Of a stretch of 64,000 nt of DNA, positions 1 through 9,505 are shown in pieces. Location: positions 48,903 to 112,902 of the forward strand of contig JBJOOR010000012.1 of the NCBI GenBank assembly GCA_046051225.1. Direction: 5' to 3'. A model generated the notes under the pieces. It did not search any database. It saw only the letters and a program-made list of their open reading frames with translations, and was not told where the DNA came from. The translations under genes and the position numbers were made by a program. The stretch is from CAIODY01 sp046051225 (GTDB lineage Bacteria; Bacteroidota; Bacteroidia; Chitinophagales; CAIODY01). How positions within the stretch are numbered: position 1 is the first letter of the stretch; every line of letters begins with the position of its first letter.

Positions 1-1041
1 TTGCGCTGGCGCAATAATTACTTTTTTAGGTACGCCATACAAAATACTATCAAAATTTATTTTGCTACTTACATCAGCATAATCTTTAAAGTGCTCCATT
101 TTAGTATCTTTTTGGCTGCCAAACGAACCCTCTTCTAAAAACACACCACTATCATAACTGTTATCGCCCACATCGGCAATTGCAATTTTTATATGATATT
201 TTTGATATGGTGTAACATAACACCAAGCCACCAAACCCCTTGTAAGCCCATCGTATTCAATATTATTTAAAATGGCTTGATTTAATTTTGCTTTTTTCTT
301 TTTGTTTACTTCAAATAAAATTTCAACTTTTTCGTCTTCAATAATGTCGGTCTTTTTTTTGTTTTTATTAATTGATGTCGGTTTCTTTTTTTGTGCTCCA
401 GGTGTTTCTTTTGTAGGCTTTACATCCATAAAATAATCATTATCAATAAATGCTTTTTTATTTTCTTTTTGATTGATGGAGTTAACGGTAATAGGTGCAA
501 CTGATAATGGAAGCGTTGCCAAATTTTTACCTTTTAGTTTTCCACCTGTTATAAAAAATCCAAATACATCGTTATATCTCGAACCCACATATTCAGGATA
601 TTCTTCGGAGCCAAAACAATAGCGAAACGAAATTTTATTATTAGTGGGCACAAAATCAAATTCTAAAATAGCAGCATCAAATGAATAATTATGAGCAATG
701 CGATTCAAATCTTTATCGCCCTTAATTTTTTTTTGCGTTTTAATATCCACAAATCCTGTGGTGGCATACGGATATTTGTTTGGGCCTTGTGCATTAAATA
801 CACTGCCTGTACAAAGCAGTATTCCTTTTTTTATATCAATGGGTGTAGCTTTAAAATCGAATCGAGCAATGGCTAATTTATTGCCCGAAAATGTTATGTT
901 TCCAGCCTTTATGCCTTCGCCCAATAAATATTGTTGTACTAAATTTTTGATACTGATGCTGGTATCAATGGATACTTGAGCTGATGCTGTAAAAGTGCTA
1001 ATCAGAAAAATAAAAACCAATAAAAAATTACGAACCCACAT
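1..1041 (-). CDS. Choice-of-anchor L domain secreted protein (partial)
   Basis: The reading frame is open for all 347 codons from the ATG at 1041 down to base 1, so the C-terminus lies beyond the left edge. Residues 1-21 form a Sec signal peptide ending ASA-Q. Residues of the choice-of-anchor L domain follow: an N-terminal part with a LLCTGS stretch, the hallmark FRYCFGSEEYPEYV followed by NDVFGFF, and near the visible end IAIADVGD..YDSGVFLEEGSF. A Lys-rich low-complexity insert sits in the middle of the domain, roughly residues 205-240, which is unusual. In Bacteroidota such domains occur in large secreted or surface proteins, often with T9SS tails; the missing C-terminus would show the anchoring type. 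The family call is firm and the function is unknown. Confidence 0.85.
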   Translation of the reverse strand, partial: MWVRNFLLVFIFLISTFTASAQVSIDTSISIKNLVQQYLLGEGIKAGNITFSGNKLAIARFDFKATPIDIKKGILLCTGSVFNAQGPNKYPYATTGFVDIKTQKKIKGDKDLNRIAHNYSFDAAILEFDFVPTNNKISFRYCFGSEEYPEYVGSRYNDVFGFFITGGKLKGKNLATLPLSVAPITVNSINQKENKKAFIDNDYFMDVKPTKETPGAQKKKPTSINKNKKKTDIIEDEKVEILFEVNKKKKAKLNQAILNNIEYDGLTRGLVAWCYVTPYQKYHIKIAIADVGDNSYDSGVFLEEGSFGSQKDTKMEHFKDYADVSSKINFDSILYGVPKKVIIAPAQ

Positions 1042-1090
1042 GATTTGTTTGAAATGTAAATTTCTTTACGAAGGAAGTATGTTAATGTTG

Positions 1091-1098
1091 CAAAACTA
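1091..1098 (-). promoter_or_regulatory. Bacteroidota -7 box TAGTTTTG
   Basis: The minus strand reads TAGTTTTG, a full match to the TAnnTTTG -7 box, about 50 nt before the ATG of the choice-of-anchor L gene. No convincing TTG -33 box is present at the usual spacing. Confidence 0.4.
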
Positions 1099-1241
1099 AT
1101 TATTGAATGTTGAAAATTGTGTTATTTTGTAGAATAGATTTTATGGCAAAGCAGTATTTGTTAGCTAAATAAAAAAGAAAGGTAATTGTTGATGAATGAT
1201 AAATTTTGTAAAAAAGTAAATAGTCAATATTTAATGCCATA

Positions 1242-1274
1242 AAAAAAGCCTCATCAAATAGATGGGGCTTTTTT
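1242..1274 (-). terminator. Rho-independent terminator after the 565-aa T9SS gene
   Basis: A hairpin with arms AAAGCC.CATC and GATG.GGCTTT lies 15 nt past the stop of the leftward gene at 1290. A/T runs on both sides let it work on either strand. Confidence 0.75.
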
Positions 1275-1289
1275 ATAGAAAAATATAGC

Positions 1290-2987
1290 TTACTCTTTCA
1301 CAAATTTACCCTTTGTAATATTGCCATTTACATCAGTTATTTTAATAAAGTAAATACCCGAAGGCAAGTTTTCAGTATTCAGTTGGCAGTTGTTGATATG
1401 TATTTTTTCAATTACAATAGGTTGCAACTGACCAAGTACATTGCTTATCTCAATTGTATTCATGTTTCCAAATGTTTGAAATTTACTGCTGCTTATTGTT
1501 AACTTGCTACTTGCTGGATTAGGATAAATAATCAAATCTGTTTTTTCGTTTTCAACTGATGAAGTTGCTGCAGGATTTTCTAAAACAGTATTGCACGAAT
1601 TAGTTTGAAAAAATGTTTTTACATAATCCATAGCTTGTTGAATAGGCTGAAAACTAGGGCATGGATAAGTAATATTAAAAACAGTGGTGGCAGCTATGGT
1701 AATAGTTTGCGATTGACCAGGTACAAATTTTAATGGTCCAAACGACATTACTGTTCTTAAATCGCCAGGTGTGATAGGTGTAGGATTGCACATCGACCAA
1801 TAAGGTTGACCTGTGATACTATTGGTGCCGTTTAAATTCGGCGCATCGGTATATACATAGTTTGTGTTAGTAGTACCACCATGCGCATTTCCACCTTGCG
1901 TAAAATGAGTTCCATCTCTCCAAGTTCCTGTCATGTATCCATAATATTGTGAAGCATTAGTTGGACCAGATAATGCAATTGGATTTGAATTATTAAAATA
2001 TGTACACGAACTCATTTTGGTAGGCAACCCCTTTTGATTTAATGGCGCTTGAATAAGCCCTATACCCATCATCGGAATATTGGTACCATATCCAGTAGGG
2101 CAAGGTTGGTCATTGGCATCAGCATTATACGAAATCATCATATTTCGGGCTGTATCGCAGCCAATGTAATCATCATTTGCACAGCCTAAATCAGCATCAT
2201 TCCAAATAGAAAAAAAAGTACTATCAAAAACAAAATTTCCTTTATTCGTAATTTTATAAGAATAAAAAGTGGTATTGTTTTCTTGTCCGCTACCTGTAAA
2301 TGCATACGCCATTGTTTGTATTTCAATTTGCATAGGTGCGCCATTTGTTTCGGTATGAATATTTCCATTATCATTAAAAACCCACCATAAGGCTTGGTCG
2401 CCACATATTTTTGGGTAATCACCACCTAATGGATTATAACCCGAAATACCATCTACATCTACATAAGGTGCCATCTCTCTTTTAATGATTAAAGATACAC
2501 CACCATTACCTTTAGCATAAGGATTGCCAATAGCAGGCCACTCTAAAATAGATGCAGGCGTATTTGCCAAAGTTCTGTTTGTATTATTTATGTGTGTTTG
2601 AATATCAACATTATTTATTTTCCAAATTTTATCATAATCAGTACAAGTGTTTGCCGAAACTTGTCCTGTACTATCTAACGGACCTGCAAAAAAATCATTT
2701 CCACTTTGGCGATACGTTTGCGCTGCTACATGCAAGCTACCCGTTTGGTCGATACCACCTATCCAAATGGCACCAGCAAATTCAGTACTTACGCCACCAC
2801 CTTTAGGCACTTCGTATCGGGCTTGCATTAAGCCTCTATCCCACCACATATCGCCACCATTCATTAGTGTAGCATTTACATTATTAATATCCAATGTGTT
2901 TGAAGCTGTAGTTTGTGTGCAGTTTTGTGCATTTGTTTTTACCAAAAACAAACTTGCAATAACTAATAAGAGTAAAGTTTTTTTCAT
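1290..2987 (-). CDS. T9SS type A sorting-domain secreted protein
   Basis: This is a 565-residue secreted protein of unknown activity. Residues 1-20 are a Sec signal peptide (MKKT, hydrophobic core, NAQ cleavage region). The last 80 residues are a type A T9SS sorting domain: YPNPASSKL, then an ISNVLGQ strand, and a GIYFIKI..G.ITKGKFVKE ending. The body has Cys-containing motifs (GDQALWWVFND, FSIWNDADLG) that recur in long uncharacterised Bacteroidota exoproteins, but I recognise no enzyme domain. The protein should cross the outer membrane through T9SS with its tail removed. It is preceded by a 200-bp divergent gap shared with fabH and followed by a hairpin terminator. The T9SS call is firm; the role is unknown. 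Confidence 0.85.
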   Translation of the reverse strand: MKKTLLLLVIASLFLVKTNAQNCTQTTASNTLDINNVNATLMNGGDMWWDRGLMQARYEVPKGGGVSTEFAGAIWIGGIDQTGSLHVAAQTYRQSGNDFFAGPLDSTGQVSANTCTDYDKIWKINNVDIQTHINNTNRTLANTPASILEWPAIGNPYAKGNGGVSLIIKREMAPYVDVDGISGYNPLGGDYPKICGDQALWWVFNDNGNIHTETNGAPMQIEIQTMAYAFTGSGQENNTTFYSYKITNKGNFVFDSTFFSIWNDADLGCANDDYIGCDTARNMMISYNADANDQPCPTGYGTNIPMMGIGLIQAPLNQKGLPTKMSSCTYFNNSNPIALSGPTNASQYYGYMTGTWRDGTHFTQGGNAHGGTTNTNYVYTDAPNLNGTNSITGQPYWSMCNPTPITPGDLRTVMSFGPLKFVPGQSQTITIAATTVFNITYPCPSFQPIQQAMDYVKTFFQTNSCNTVLENPAATSSVENEKTDLIIYPNPASSKLTISSSKFQTFGNMNTIEISNVLGQLQPIVIEKIHINNCQLNTENLPSGIYFIKITDVNGNITKGKFVKE

Positions 2988-3160
2988 GATAAAATTGGTT
3001 TATTGAATGAAATAAAAAAAATCAGATTCATAAAGTTAGATGAATAAAATTTAAAAAAGGTTGCAAATCTTAATTTAAAATTGACGTAAAATACCTCTTT
3101 ACCAATATCAATAGTCTATAATTTAATGCTTAATAAAATGTATTGTGAAGTTTTATTTTT

Positions 3161-3189
3161 TTGTTTTTCAATTGAAATAAGTAGGTTTG
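3161..3189 (+). promoter_or_regulatory. Bacteroidota promoter of fabH
   Basis: TTG at 3161, an 18-nt spacer and TAGGTTTG at 3182-3189 match the Bacteroidota consensus exactly. The predicted transcript start, around 3195, lies after the upstream in-frame TTG at 3187 and before the ATG at 3208. This decides the fabH start. Confidence 0.7.
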
Positions 3190-3207
3190 TTACTCAAATC
3201 AAAAACA

Positions 3208-4197
3208 ATGAGTAAAACATTTGCTGCTATTACTGCCGTTGCAGGGTATGTACCCGATTATATTTTAACCAATGCCGAGTTAGAAAAATTAGTAGATACT
3301 AATAATGAATGGATAATGAGTAGAACTGGTATTTCGGAAAGGCATATACTCAAAGGCGAAGGACAAGGTGTATCGGTAATGGCTATTCAAGCCGTAAACA
3401 GATTGTTAGAAAAAAGAGGGATTGATGCATCCGAAATTGATTTACTAATTTGTGCTACGGTTACAGCCGATATGATTTTTCCTGCCACTGCCAATATTAT
3501 TTGCGATAAAGTAGGCGCATCCAATGCTTGGAGCTTTGATATTAATGCAGCATGCAGCGGTTTTTTATATGCACTTTGTACAGGTTCAAAATTTATTGAA
3601 GCTGGCACACATAAAAAAGTAGTAATAGTAGGTGCTGATAAAATGAGTTCGATAATTGATTATACTGATAGAGCCACTTGTGTAATATTTGGCGATGGTG
3701 CAGGTGCAGTATTATTAGAGCCTAATAAAGAAGGATTAGGCATACAAGATCATATATTAAAAAGCGATGGTAGTGGTTGCAAACATTTGCACCAAAAAGC
3801 TGGCGGCAGCGCCTATCCACCAAGCATTGAAACTGTTACAGCCAAACAACATTTTGTATATCAAGAAGGGCAGGCTGTTTTTAAATTTGCGGTAGTGGGT
3901 ATGGCAGATGTGGCCGAAGAAATAATGAAACGCAATAATTTAACAAGTGATGATATTGCATGGCTTGTACCTCATCAAGCCAACAAGCGAATAATAGATG
4001 CCACAGCCAAGCGCTGCGGATTGCCTGATGAAAAAGTAATGTTGAATATTCATAGATATGGCAATACCACAAGTGGTACATTACCTTTATGCCTTTGGGA
4101 TTATGAAAGCCAATTAAAAAAAGGCGACAATATTTTATTGGCAGCCTTTGGTGGTGGGTTTACTTGGGGTAGTGTATGGATTAAATGGGCTTATTAA
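3208..4197 (+). CDS. fabH: 3-oxoacyl-ACP synthase III
   Basis: FabH condenses acetyl-CoA (or a branched acyl-CoA) with malonyl-ACP to start fatty acid synthesis in the cytosol. The 329-residue length is typical. The catalytic Cys lies at about residue 116 in DINAACSGFLYAL, the His is in WLVPHQANKRIID, and the Asn is in HRYGNTTSGTLPL, so the triad is complete. The frame also offers a TTG at 3187, seven codons earlier. That TTG lies inside the -7 promoter box, so the ATG at 3208 is the start. The C-terminal GGGFTWGS motif is as expected. A methyltransferase follows 34 bp downstream and may be cotranscribed. Bacteroidota can carry several FabH paralogues, so chain-start preference is not settled. 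Confidence 0.93.
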   Translation: MSKTFAAITAVAGYVPDYILTNAELEKLVDTNNEWIMSRTGISERHILKGEGQGVSVMAIQAVNRLLEKRGIDASEIDLLICATVTADMIFPATANIICDKVGASNAWSFDINAACSGFLYALCTGSKFIEAGTHKKVVIVGADKMSSIIDYTDRATCVIFGDGAGAVLLEPNKEGLGIQDHILKSDGSGCKHLHQKAGGSAYPPSIETVTAKQHFVYQEGQAVFKFAVVGMADVAEEIMKRNNLTSDDIAWLVPHQANKRIIDATAKRCGLPDEKVMLNIHRYGNTTSGTLPLCLWDYESQLKKGDNILLAAFGGGFTWGSVWIKWAY

Positions 4198-4231
4198 TTA
4201 TTAGGTTAAAAAAAATGTTTTTACATAAATT

Positions 4232-5095
4232 ATGACAGATATAAAAAAGAAATACGATACCGAAGGTGTGATAAAATATTACCATAGAACGGAATGGGTG
4301 TATCGTGATTTTTGGAAATTAGATAAAGGAATGGGTTTGCATTTTGGCTTTTGGGATAGTTCGGTAAATTCAGTTTCAGATGCTATTATCAATCAAAATG
4401 CCGTGATGGCTAAAATGGCAGATATTCAATCACATCATAAAGTATTAGATGCTGGATGTGGTGTAGGTGGTAGTTCAATTTTTTTGGCTCGAACTATTGG
4501 TTGTAATGCAACAGGAATAACCATTACACCAAAGCAAGTGATACGAGCCAATGAATATGCAATCAAAGAAAACGTAAGCAATAAAGTTCAATTTTTTGAA
4601 ATGGATTATACCAAAACAAATTTTGTCGACGAATCATTTGATATTATTTGGGCAATTGAAAGTGTATGCCATACCAACAATAAAAAAGATTTTTTTAAAG
4701 AAGCTTTTAGGCTTTTAAAAAAAGGTGGTAAAATAGTTTTAGCAGATTGTTTTCAAACCAAAGAAAACCTTACACCAAAAGAATTTAAACAACTTTATAC
4801 CAATGGTGTAAATGGTTGGGCTGTAAGCGAAATGTGTACCGAACAAAGCTTTACAAACTATTGTAATGAAATTGGGTTTGTAGATATTAAATGCATTAAT
4901 GTAAACGATAAAGTAATACCATCTACTAATAATTTAATGAAGCAAATTAGTAAATGGCTAATACCAGGATGGATTTATTTTAAACTAGGGGGCATTACCG
5001 ATACTGAATTTATGAATGCCTACGGCACTTATAATGCTTGCAAAACCATTGGCAAATTATGGGATTATAAAGTGTTTATGGTTACCAAACCATAA
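4232..5095 (+). CDS. Class I SAM-dependent methyltransferase
   Basis: The 287-residue protein has a Rossmann-fold methyltransferase core. Motif I is LDAGCGVGGSSIFLA at about residues 72-86, followed by TGITITPKQ and by a motif II region IIWAIESVCH. The N-terminal HFGFW stretch before the core, and the GVGG form of motif I, resemble the group that includes cyclopropane-fatty-acid-synthase-like, sterol and tocopherol methyltransferases. The substrate is probably a small lipid or quinone-like molecule, but this is inference. It sits 34 bp after fabH on the same strand with no visible promoter between, consistent with cotranscription. The enzyme class is firm and the substrate is unknown. Confidence 0.85.
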   Translation: MTDIKKKYDTEGVIKYYHRTEWVYRDFWKLDKGMGLHFGFWDSSVNSVSDAIINQNAVMAKMADIQSHHKVLDAGCGVGGSSIFLARTIGCNATGITITPKQVIRANEYAIKENVSNKVQFFEMDYTKTNFVDESFDIIWAIESVCHTNNKKDFFKEAFRLLKKGGKIVLADCFQTKENLTPKEFKQLYTNGVNGWAVSEMCTEQSFTNYCNEIGFVDIKCINVNDKVIPSTNNLMKQISKWLIPGWIYFKLGGITDTEFMNAYGTYNACKTIGKLWDYKVFMVTKP

Positions 5096-5154
5096 TCGTT
5101 TCTTTTCAATTATTTTCATAAAAAATTAAACCGATTAATTAAACAGATACATAA

Positions 5155-5805
5155 ATGCTTCATAACTTAAGTTTACAAAATTCATTAATTCATCAATATG
5201 CTGCTGAATTACGAGATATCTCTATTCAAAAAGATAGAATGCGATTTCGTAGAAATTTAGAGCGCCTTGGCGAAATAATGGCTTATGAAATAAGCAAAAC
5301 AATGGAATTTGAAATTCAAAAAATTCAAACTCCGTTAGCTATTGCCAATTGTCCAGTTTTAAAAGAACAGCCTGTATTAGCAAACATCTTACGGGCTGCT
5401 GTGCCCATGTATCAAGGGCTTTTAAATTATTTTGATAAAGCTGATAATGCTTTTGTTTCAGCTTACCGTAAGCATCATGCTGATGGCAGTTTTGAAATTG
5501 ATTTGCAATACACCGCTTGCCCATCTTTACAAAATAGAATATTAATTGTTTGCGACCCAATGTTGGCAACAGGCGCAAGTATAGTAGCTACTATAAAAAA
5601 ATTAGAAGCCATGGGAACGCCAAAGCATATTCATATTGTAAGCGCCATTGCTAGCCAAGATGGAATTGATTTTGTGATGAAAAATTTAGCTAATATTACT
5701 TTGTGGGTAGCCACTATCGACCCTATTTTAAATGCCGATAAATATATTGTACCGGGCTTAGGCGATGCTGGCGATTTAGCATTTGGCGAAAAAATGCAAC
5801 ATTAA
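5155..5805 (+). CDS. upp: Uracil phosphoribosyltransferase
   Basis: Upp salvages uracil by joining it to PRPP to form UMP. The PRPP-binding loop is ILIVCDPMLATGASIVATI, and the C-terminal uracil-binding stretch is IVPGLGDAGDLAFGE, both diagnostic. At 216 residues the length is standard. The stop codon overlaps the stop of the convergent tsaD: TTAA at 5802-5805 supplies both stops, with no room for a separate terminator. No Bacteroidota promoter was found directly upstream, so it may be transcribed from the fabH promoter. Confidence 0.93.
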   Translation: MLHNLSLQNSLIHQYAAELRDISIQKDRMRFRRNLERLGEIMAYEISKTMEFEIQKIQTPLAIANCPVLKEQPVLANILRAAVPMYQGLLNYFDKADNAFVSAYRKHHADGSFEIDLQYTACPSLQNRILIVCDPMLATGASIVATIKKLEAMGTPKHIHIVSAIASQDGIDFVMKNLANITLWVATIDPILNADKYIVPGLGDAGDLAFGEKMQH

Positions 5806-6806
5806 TTTCTTGCTGATGGATTGATATCTAAATTACTAAACTCATTATTCAAATATTTATGATACGCCGTAACGGCTATCATTCCTGCATTATCGGTACA
5901 AAATTCAAATTTAGGAATGTATAAATTCCAACCCAATTTATTAGCTTGTTCATTTGCCATTGCTCGTAACACACTATTGGCGCTTACTCCGCCAGCAATA
6001 CAAATTTCTTTTATGCCTGTTTGCTTAGCTGCTTTTGATAATTTATTTATTAAAAATGAAACGATGCGATGTTGAACCGAAGCACAAATATCATTCAAAT
6101 TTTCTTCTATAAATGTTGGATTAGCGGCTACATTTTTTTGTAAAAAATAAAGCACTGATGTTTTCAATCCTGAAAAACTAAAATTCAAATCGGCAATTTT
6201 TGGTTCTGGAAAATCGAATCGATTTGGGTTGCCTAATTTTCCATATTTATCTATCAATGGTCCACCAGGATAAGGTAAGCCCAACATTTTAGCAGTTTTA
6301 TCAAATGCTTCGCCAGCAGCATCATCAATGGTTTCGCCAATTATTTCGTGGTGCAAAAAATCTTTTAATAAAATAATTTGAGTATGCCCACCCGAAACGG
6401 TTAAACACAAACATGGAAATTTGGGTTGACGTTCATCAATAAAATTAGCCAACACATGGGCTTGCATGTGATTAACAGTTATCAAAGGTTTGTTTAATGA
6501 ATAGGCTAAACCTTTTGCAAAACAAACACCTACCAACAACGAACCAATTAAGCCTGGTGCAATGGTACAAGCCACAGCATCAATTTCTGCCAATGTTGTA
6601 TTTGCTTTTTTCAAAGCTTCATTAACCACTGGCACAATATTTTTCATGTGGTCTCGTGATGCCAATTCGGGCACTACGCCACCATATTGCTCATGAATAT
6701 TTTGATTACAAATAAAATTAGATAGCACTTGTTTATTTTTCCAAATGGCTGCCGATGTATCATCGCATGATGATTCAATAGCTAATATGGTTGGGTTTAA
6801 ATTCAT
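5802..6806 (-). CDS. tsaD: tRNA N6-adenosine threonylcarbamoyltransferase
   Basis: TsaD transfers the threonylcarbamoyl group to A37 of ANN-decoding tRNAs, acting with TsaB and TsaE. The 334-residue protein has the ASKHA-type start ESSCDDTSAA, the metal-binding HxxxH pair His113/His117 in HMQAHVLANF, the TVSGGHTQI loop, and the CIAGGVSANSVLR signature. It converges on upp with a 4-bp overlap of the two stop codons. A -7 box TACGTTTG lies about 70 nt before the ATG, so it is probably transcribed on its own. All catalytic and metal ligands I can check are present. Confidence 0.95.
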   Translation of the reverse strand: MNLNPTILAIESSCDDTSAAIWKNKQVLSNFICNQNIHEQYGGVVPELASRDHMKNIVPVVNEALKKANTTLAEIDAVACTIAPGLIGSLLVGVCFAKGLAYSLNKPLITVNHMQAHVLANFIDERQPKFPCLCLTVSGGHTQIILLKDFLHHEIIGETIDDAAGEAFDKTAKMLGLPYPGGPLIDKYGKLGNPNRFDFPEPKIADLNFSFSGLKTSVLYFLQKNVAANPTFIEENLNDICASVQHRIVSFLINKLSKAAKQTGIKEICIAGGVSANSVLRAMANEQANKLGWNLYIPKFEFCTDNAGMIAVTAYHKYLNNEFSNLDINPSARN

Positions 6807-6873
6807 GACTAATTACTTTTTTCTTCTGCTTCAATCATTGATATTATTTTAGGAAGGTTGCTTTTGTACAATG

Positions 6874-6881
6874 CAAACGTA
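6874..6881 (-). promoter_or_regulatory. -7 box TACGTTTG upstream of tsaD
   Basis: The minus strand reads TACGTTTG, a perfect TAnnTTTG, giving a leader of about 60 nt for tsaD. The -33 TTG is not clear at the normal spacing. Confidence 0.4.
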
Positions 6882-6889
6882 CAACAATA

Positions 6890-9154
6890 TCATTTTACGA
6901 ATGATATTTTCCCTGCATGAGATTTTTCTTTTTGTTGAACTTTTACAAAATATAAAGCTGAAATAAGCTCTGGTATTTCTGCGTTACAAAAATTATCTGA
7001 AGCAAACACATTTTTCTCAAAAACCTTTCTGCCCAAAACATCATACAATTGAATAGTTGCATTACCTTCTTTTAATTTATTCCAACGAATGTTGAGGGTG
7101 TTGGAATTGAGGTAGGTATAAAAATCATCATTGTTTTTCGAATCAAAATTTTGAATCCCTTCTGTACAGCCATAAGCAAATACAATCATGTTGTTAGAAA
7201 TTGAACTGTACACAAATGCCAACTGTTGAGAACCAATTAATGAGTAATCAATTTGATTGAATGCAGATGAGTTATATAAGCTATTAAAAAATCTTGGAGC
7301 AGAATTTATATTATCAATCACCTCAAACCCTGTATCTCTACAAGCAATTACTTTTGTGATTTCGCCACAAAAACTACTTACTTGTTTTCCATTAATAAAA
7401 TTTATAGAATCAGAAATGTAGTTGCCATTTTTTTTACTTAATGTTCTCCAAGAATTCATACTATCAATGCATATTCCACCACCCATAGTTGCGATTTCAT
7501 AATAATAGTTATTGATAGAACCTTTAGCTCCAACATCTCTAACATCATTGTTGGAAAGTCCTGAATTTGTAGTTGTATAAGTCTGCATTATATTGCCATA
7601 CAAAGTAGAAAATCCGCTATCAGTACAAAAAATAATTATTGAATCATCATAAGATGATGTTATTTTCTGTATGTGATTAGATGGTAAATTGGAATTTGAA
7701 GTAGTATAATATTTTACAGAAGAAAAATCTGAATTGAATTTTGCTACTCCATTATTAGTGCCTACCCAAATTGTTTTTGATTTATTTGTATACCAACTTC
7801 TTTCTGGTGGATACACGAACACAGAATTAACTGTATCTGAAAGTAATTTATTATTTGATTTATTTAGTAAATTAAATACTGATGCCTCACCAGATTTATT
7901 TAATTCAAACAAGCAAAACCCATGATTTGTTCCTAAACAAAAAGTATCTATTGAGCCTTCAACATTTGAAAAAAGCTTAATTGACAAAATAGTATCTGAC
8001 GGTAATTGAGGTAAATTATTTCGGTTATAATTAAGACAATCATACCCCCAAGGGATACTCATTAAATTGACTCCTGCCTTTGAACCTATTGCACTTAAAA
8101 AAATATTTTGTCCTAAAAGCGAATATTCTTGATTAAAATCAAAATTTTGAATACAATTTGGACTTACTATTTTTCTATTAGTTTTATAATATGTTCTAAT
8201 ATGACTGCTATCTCTAAATTCATTAATTGAATTTTTATTTGAAGAAAACAACTCATCATTATTTATACAATCAATAAAAATGGAAGTCGTATCATTTGAA
8301 AATTTAACCCAAGTATTTCCATTGTAAAATGAATTTCTCCGCCACAACTTGGTTCCGGCTTGATTAATAGCAAATAAGGCCCATTTGCTTATATAGGGAG
8401 AATTTGAATTATCGAATTTGGTTACAACATTTGTTGGAGAAATTTTAAAAACTGTATCTAAATAAGAATACCATAAATTATTATTTCTATCATATTGAAA
8501 TTTATATGTAAATGGAATCCCTCCTTTAATTAAAACCAAATTAGTACCGATAACTTTATAAATATTTGCAAATAAGTTTGGATTGTTTGAAAAATAATAG
8601 CTTGTAACTAACATCGGTTCATGATTAGACCCAGGTATTAATCTATAACATTTTTCGTTAGGATTACTAAATATGCATTTTGATTTATTCCAAACATTAT
8701 TTTTAAAGCTAAATAAAGAATCTTGAGAAACAGAGTAAATTCTATTCGAAGAATCTACAATAAAGCTTAACATGCTAAAATGGTAATCCTGATAGTATTT
8801 TTTTTGAACCCAACTATTTCCATTATAAAAATTTACTCCGATAAAATAATTGCCTGAATAATTATAATCATTATAGATTATAAAGTTATTTGATGAATCG
8901 ACTCCAATATCAATTACACTTTGATTCTGATAGGGATATTGCCAAAAAACAAGAGAATTGTTCGTAGAATCATATTTGTAAACTGAACTTGAAATCAAAA
9001 AATATCTCTCTCCATTAAATTCAACAACCTTTCTGCATTCACTTAAAAGTGGTAATGAACCATTTAATTTACTGGAATAATATTGTATTTGAGCATTTGA
9101 CTTTAATCCGATAAATAAAAAAAATAATAGAACTACCTTTTTCATGACTTTCAA
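6890..9154 (-). CDS. Secreted propeller-repeat protein with T9SS type A tail
   Basis: This 754-residue protein begins with a Sec signal (MKVMKKVVLLFFLF, cleavage near SNAQ). The body is rich in short repeats of the two-component-regulator-propeller type, for example TIWVGTNNGVAKFNSDFSS followed by YYTTSNSNLPSNHIQKI. This suggests a beta-propeller outside the cell. The C-terminus resembles a T9SS type A domain: IQLYDVLGRKVFEKNV, then ALYFVKVQ and the ending KISFVK. No sensor kinase domain is present, so this is not a one-component regulator but a secreted propeller. A -7 box at 9167-9174 leaves a very short leader. Binding partner and function are unknown. Confidence 0.8.
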   Translation of the reverse strand: MKVMKKVVLLFFLFIGLKSNAQIQYYSSKLNGSLPLLSECRKVVEFNGERYFLISSSVYKYDSTNNSLVFWQYPYQNQSVIDIGVDSSNNFIIYNDYNYSGNYFIGVNFYNGNSWVQKKYYQDYHFSMLSFIVDSSNRIYSVSQDSLFSFKNNVWNKSKCIFSNPNEKCYRLIPGSNHEPMLVTSYYFSNNPNLFANIYKVIGTNLVLIKGGIPFTYKFQYDRNNNLWYSYLDTVFKISPTNVVTKFDNSNSPYISKWALFAINQAGTKLWRRNSFYNGNTWVKFSNDTTSIFIDCINNDELFSSNKNSINEFRDSSHIRTYYKTNRKIVSPNCIQNFDFNQEYSLLGQNIFLSAIGSKAGVNLMSIPWGYDCLNYNRNNLPQLPSDTILSIKLFSNVEGSIDTFCLGTNHGFCLFELNKSGEASVFNLLNKSNNKLLSDTVNSVFVYPPERSWYTNKSKTIWVGTNNGVAKFNSDFSSVKYYTTSNSNLPSNHIQKITSSYDDSIIIFCTDSGFSTLYGNIMQTYTTTNSGLSNNDVRDVGAKGSINNYYYEIATMGGGICIDSMNSWRTLSKKNGNYISDSINFINGKQVSSFCGEITKVIACRDTGFEVIDNINSAPRFFNSLYNSSAFNQIDYSLIGSQQLAFVYSSISNNMIVFAYGCTEGIQNFDSKNNDDFYTYLNSNTLNIRWNKLKEGNATIQLYDVLGRKVFEKNVFASDNFCNAEIPELISALYFVKVQQKEKSHAGKISFVK

Positions 9155-9166
9155 ATTTTGATTTTA

Positions 9167-9174
9167 CAAATCTA
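9167..9174 (-). promoter_or_regulatory. -7 box TAGATTTG for the propeller gene
   Basis: The minus strand reads TAGATTTG 12 nt before the ATG at 9154, leaving a leader of under 10 nt, or about 15 nt if the internal MKK start at 9145 is used. Confidence 0.4.
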
Positions 9175-9194
9175 ACCAATTAATGAAACAAAAA

Positions 9195-9219
9195 AGCGAA
9201 ACCATTTTTTGATTTCGCT
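9195..9219 (-). terminator. Hairpin after DUF2442 gene (copy 1 of identical 25-mer)
   Basis: Stem AGCGAAA/TTTCGCT with an 11-nt loop lies 10 nt past the stop of the DUF2442 gene, followed on the minus strand by a T run. All 25 nt are repeated exactly at 9506-9530. Confidence 0.65.
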
Positions 9220-9229
9220 ATTTAAAAAT

Positions 9230-9460
9230 TTATTTGCCTACATGCCAAAGTGTATCGGCCGATAAATCAATTTCTTCATTTTGCCACGAAACAAAATAAG
9301 AGTGACAAGTGAGGTTTTGAAATATTTTTTCATTTTTCAAAACAGAAAAAACTTCCGAATCTAAAAATGGTTTGATGTCGGCCGTTTTCTTAATGTTGTT
9401 TTCGAACACACATTCCAGCAAGGCATTTGGTTTTGCAGTAACATTAATAAGTTTGTGCAT
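9230..9460 (-). CDS. DUF2442 domain protein
   Basis: This 76-residue protein matches the DUF2442 pattern: an N-terminal strand with AKPNALLECVFENN, the DIKPFLDSEVFSVLKN segment, and the typical ending SWQNEEIDLSADTLWHVG. DUF2442 proteins are small and uncharacterised. In many genomes they sit beside DUF4160 proteins in pairs suspected to be toxin-antitoxin modules. No DUF4160 partner is visible here, so the gene stands alone downstream of prfB on the same strand. It is bracketed by two identical 25-nt hairpins. Family confidence is good; function is unknown. Confidence 0.8.
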   Translation of the reverse strand: MHKLINVTAKPNALLECVFENNIKKTADIKPFLDSEVFSVLKNEKIFQNLTCHSYFVSWQNEEIDLSADTLWHVGK

Positions 9461-9505
9461 TATCTTAATGATTCTATTTTAAATAAAGTTTTTCCTTCTA
9501 AAGCA

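Noticed and set aside
3187..3207. Upstream TTG start for fabH
   Set aside because: It lies in the -7 promoter box; the ATG at 3208 fits the family N-terminus.
6890..9154. Hybrid two-component sensor because of propeller repeats
   Set aside because: It has a Sec signal and a T9SS tail but no transmembrane helix, kinase or receiver domain.
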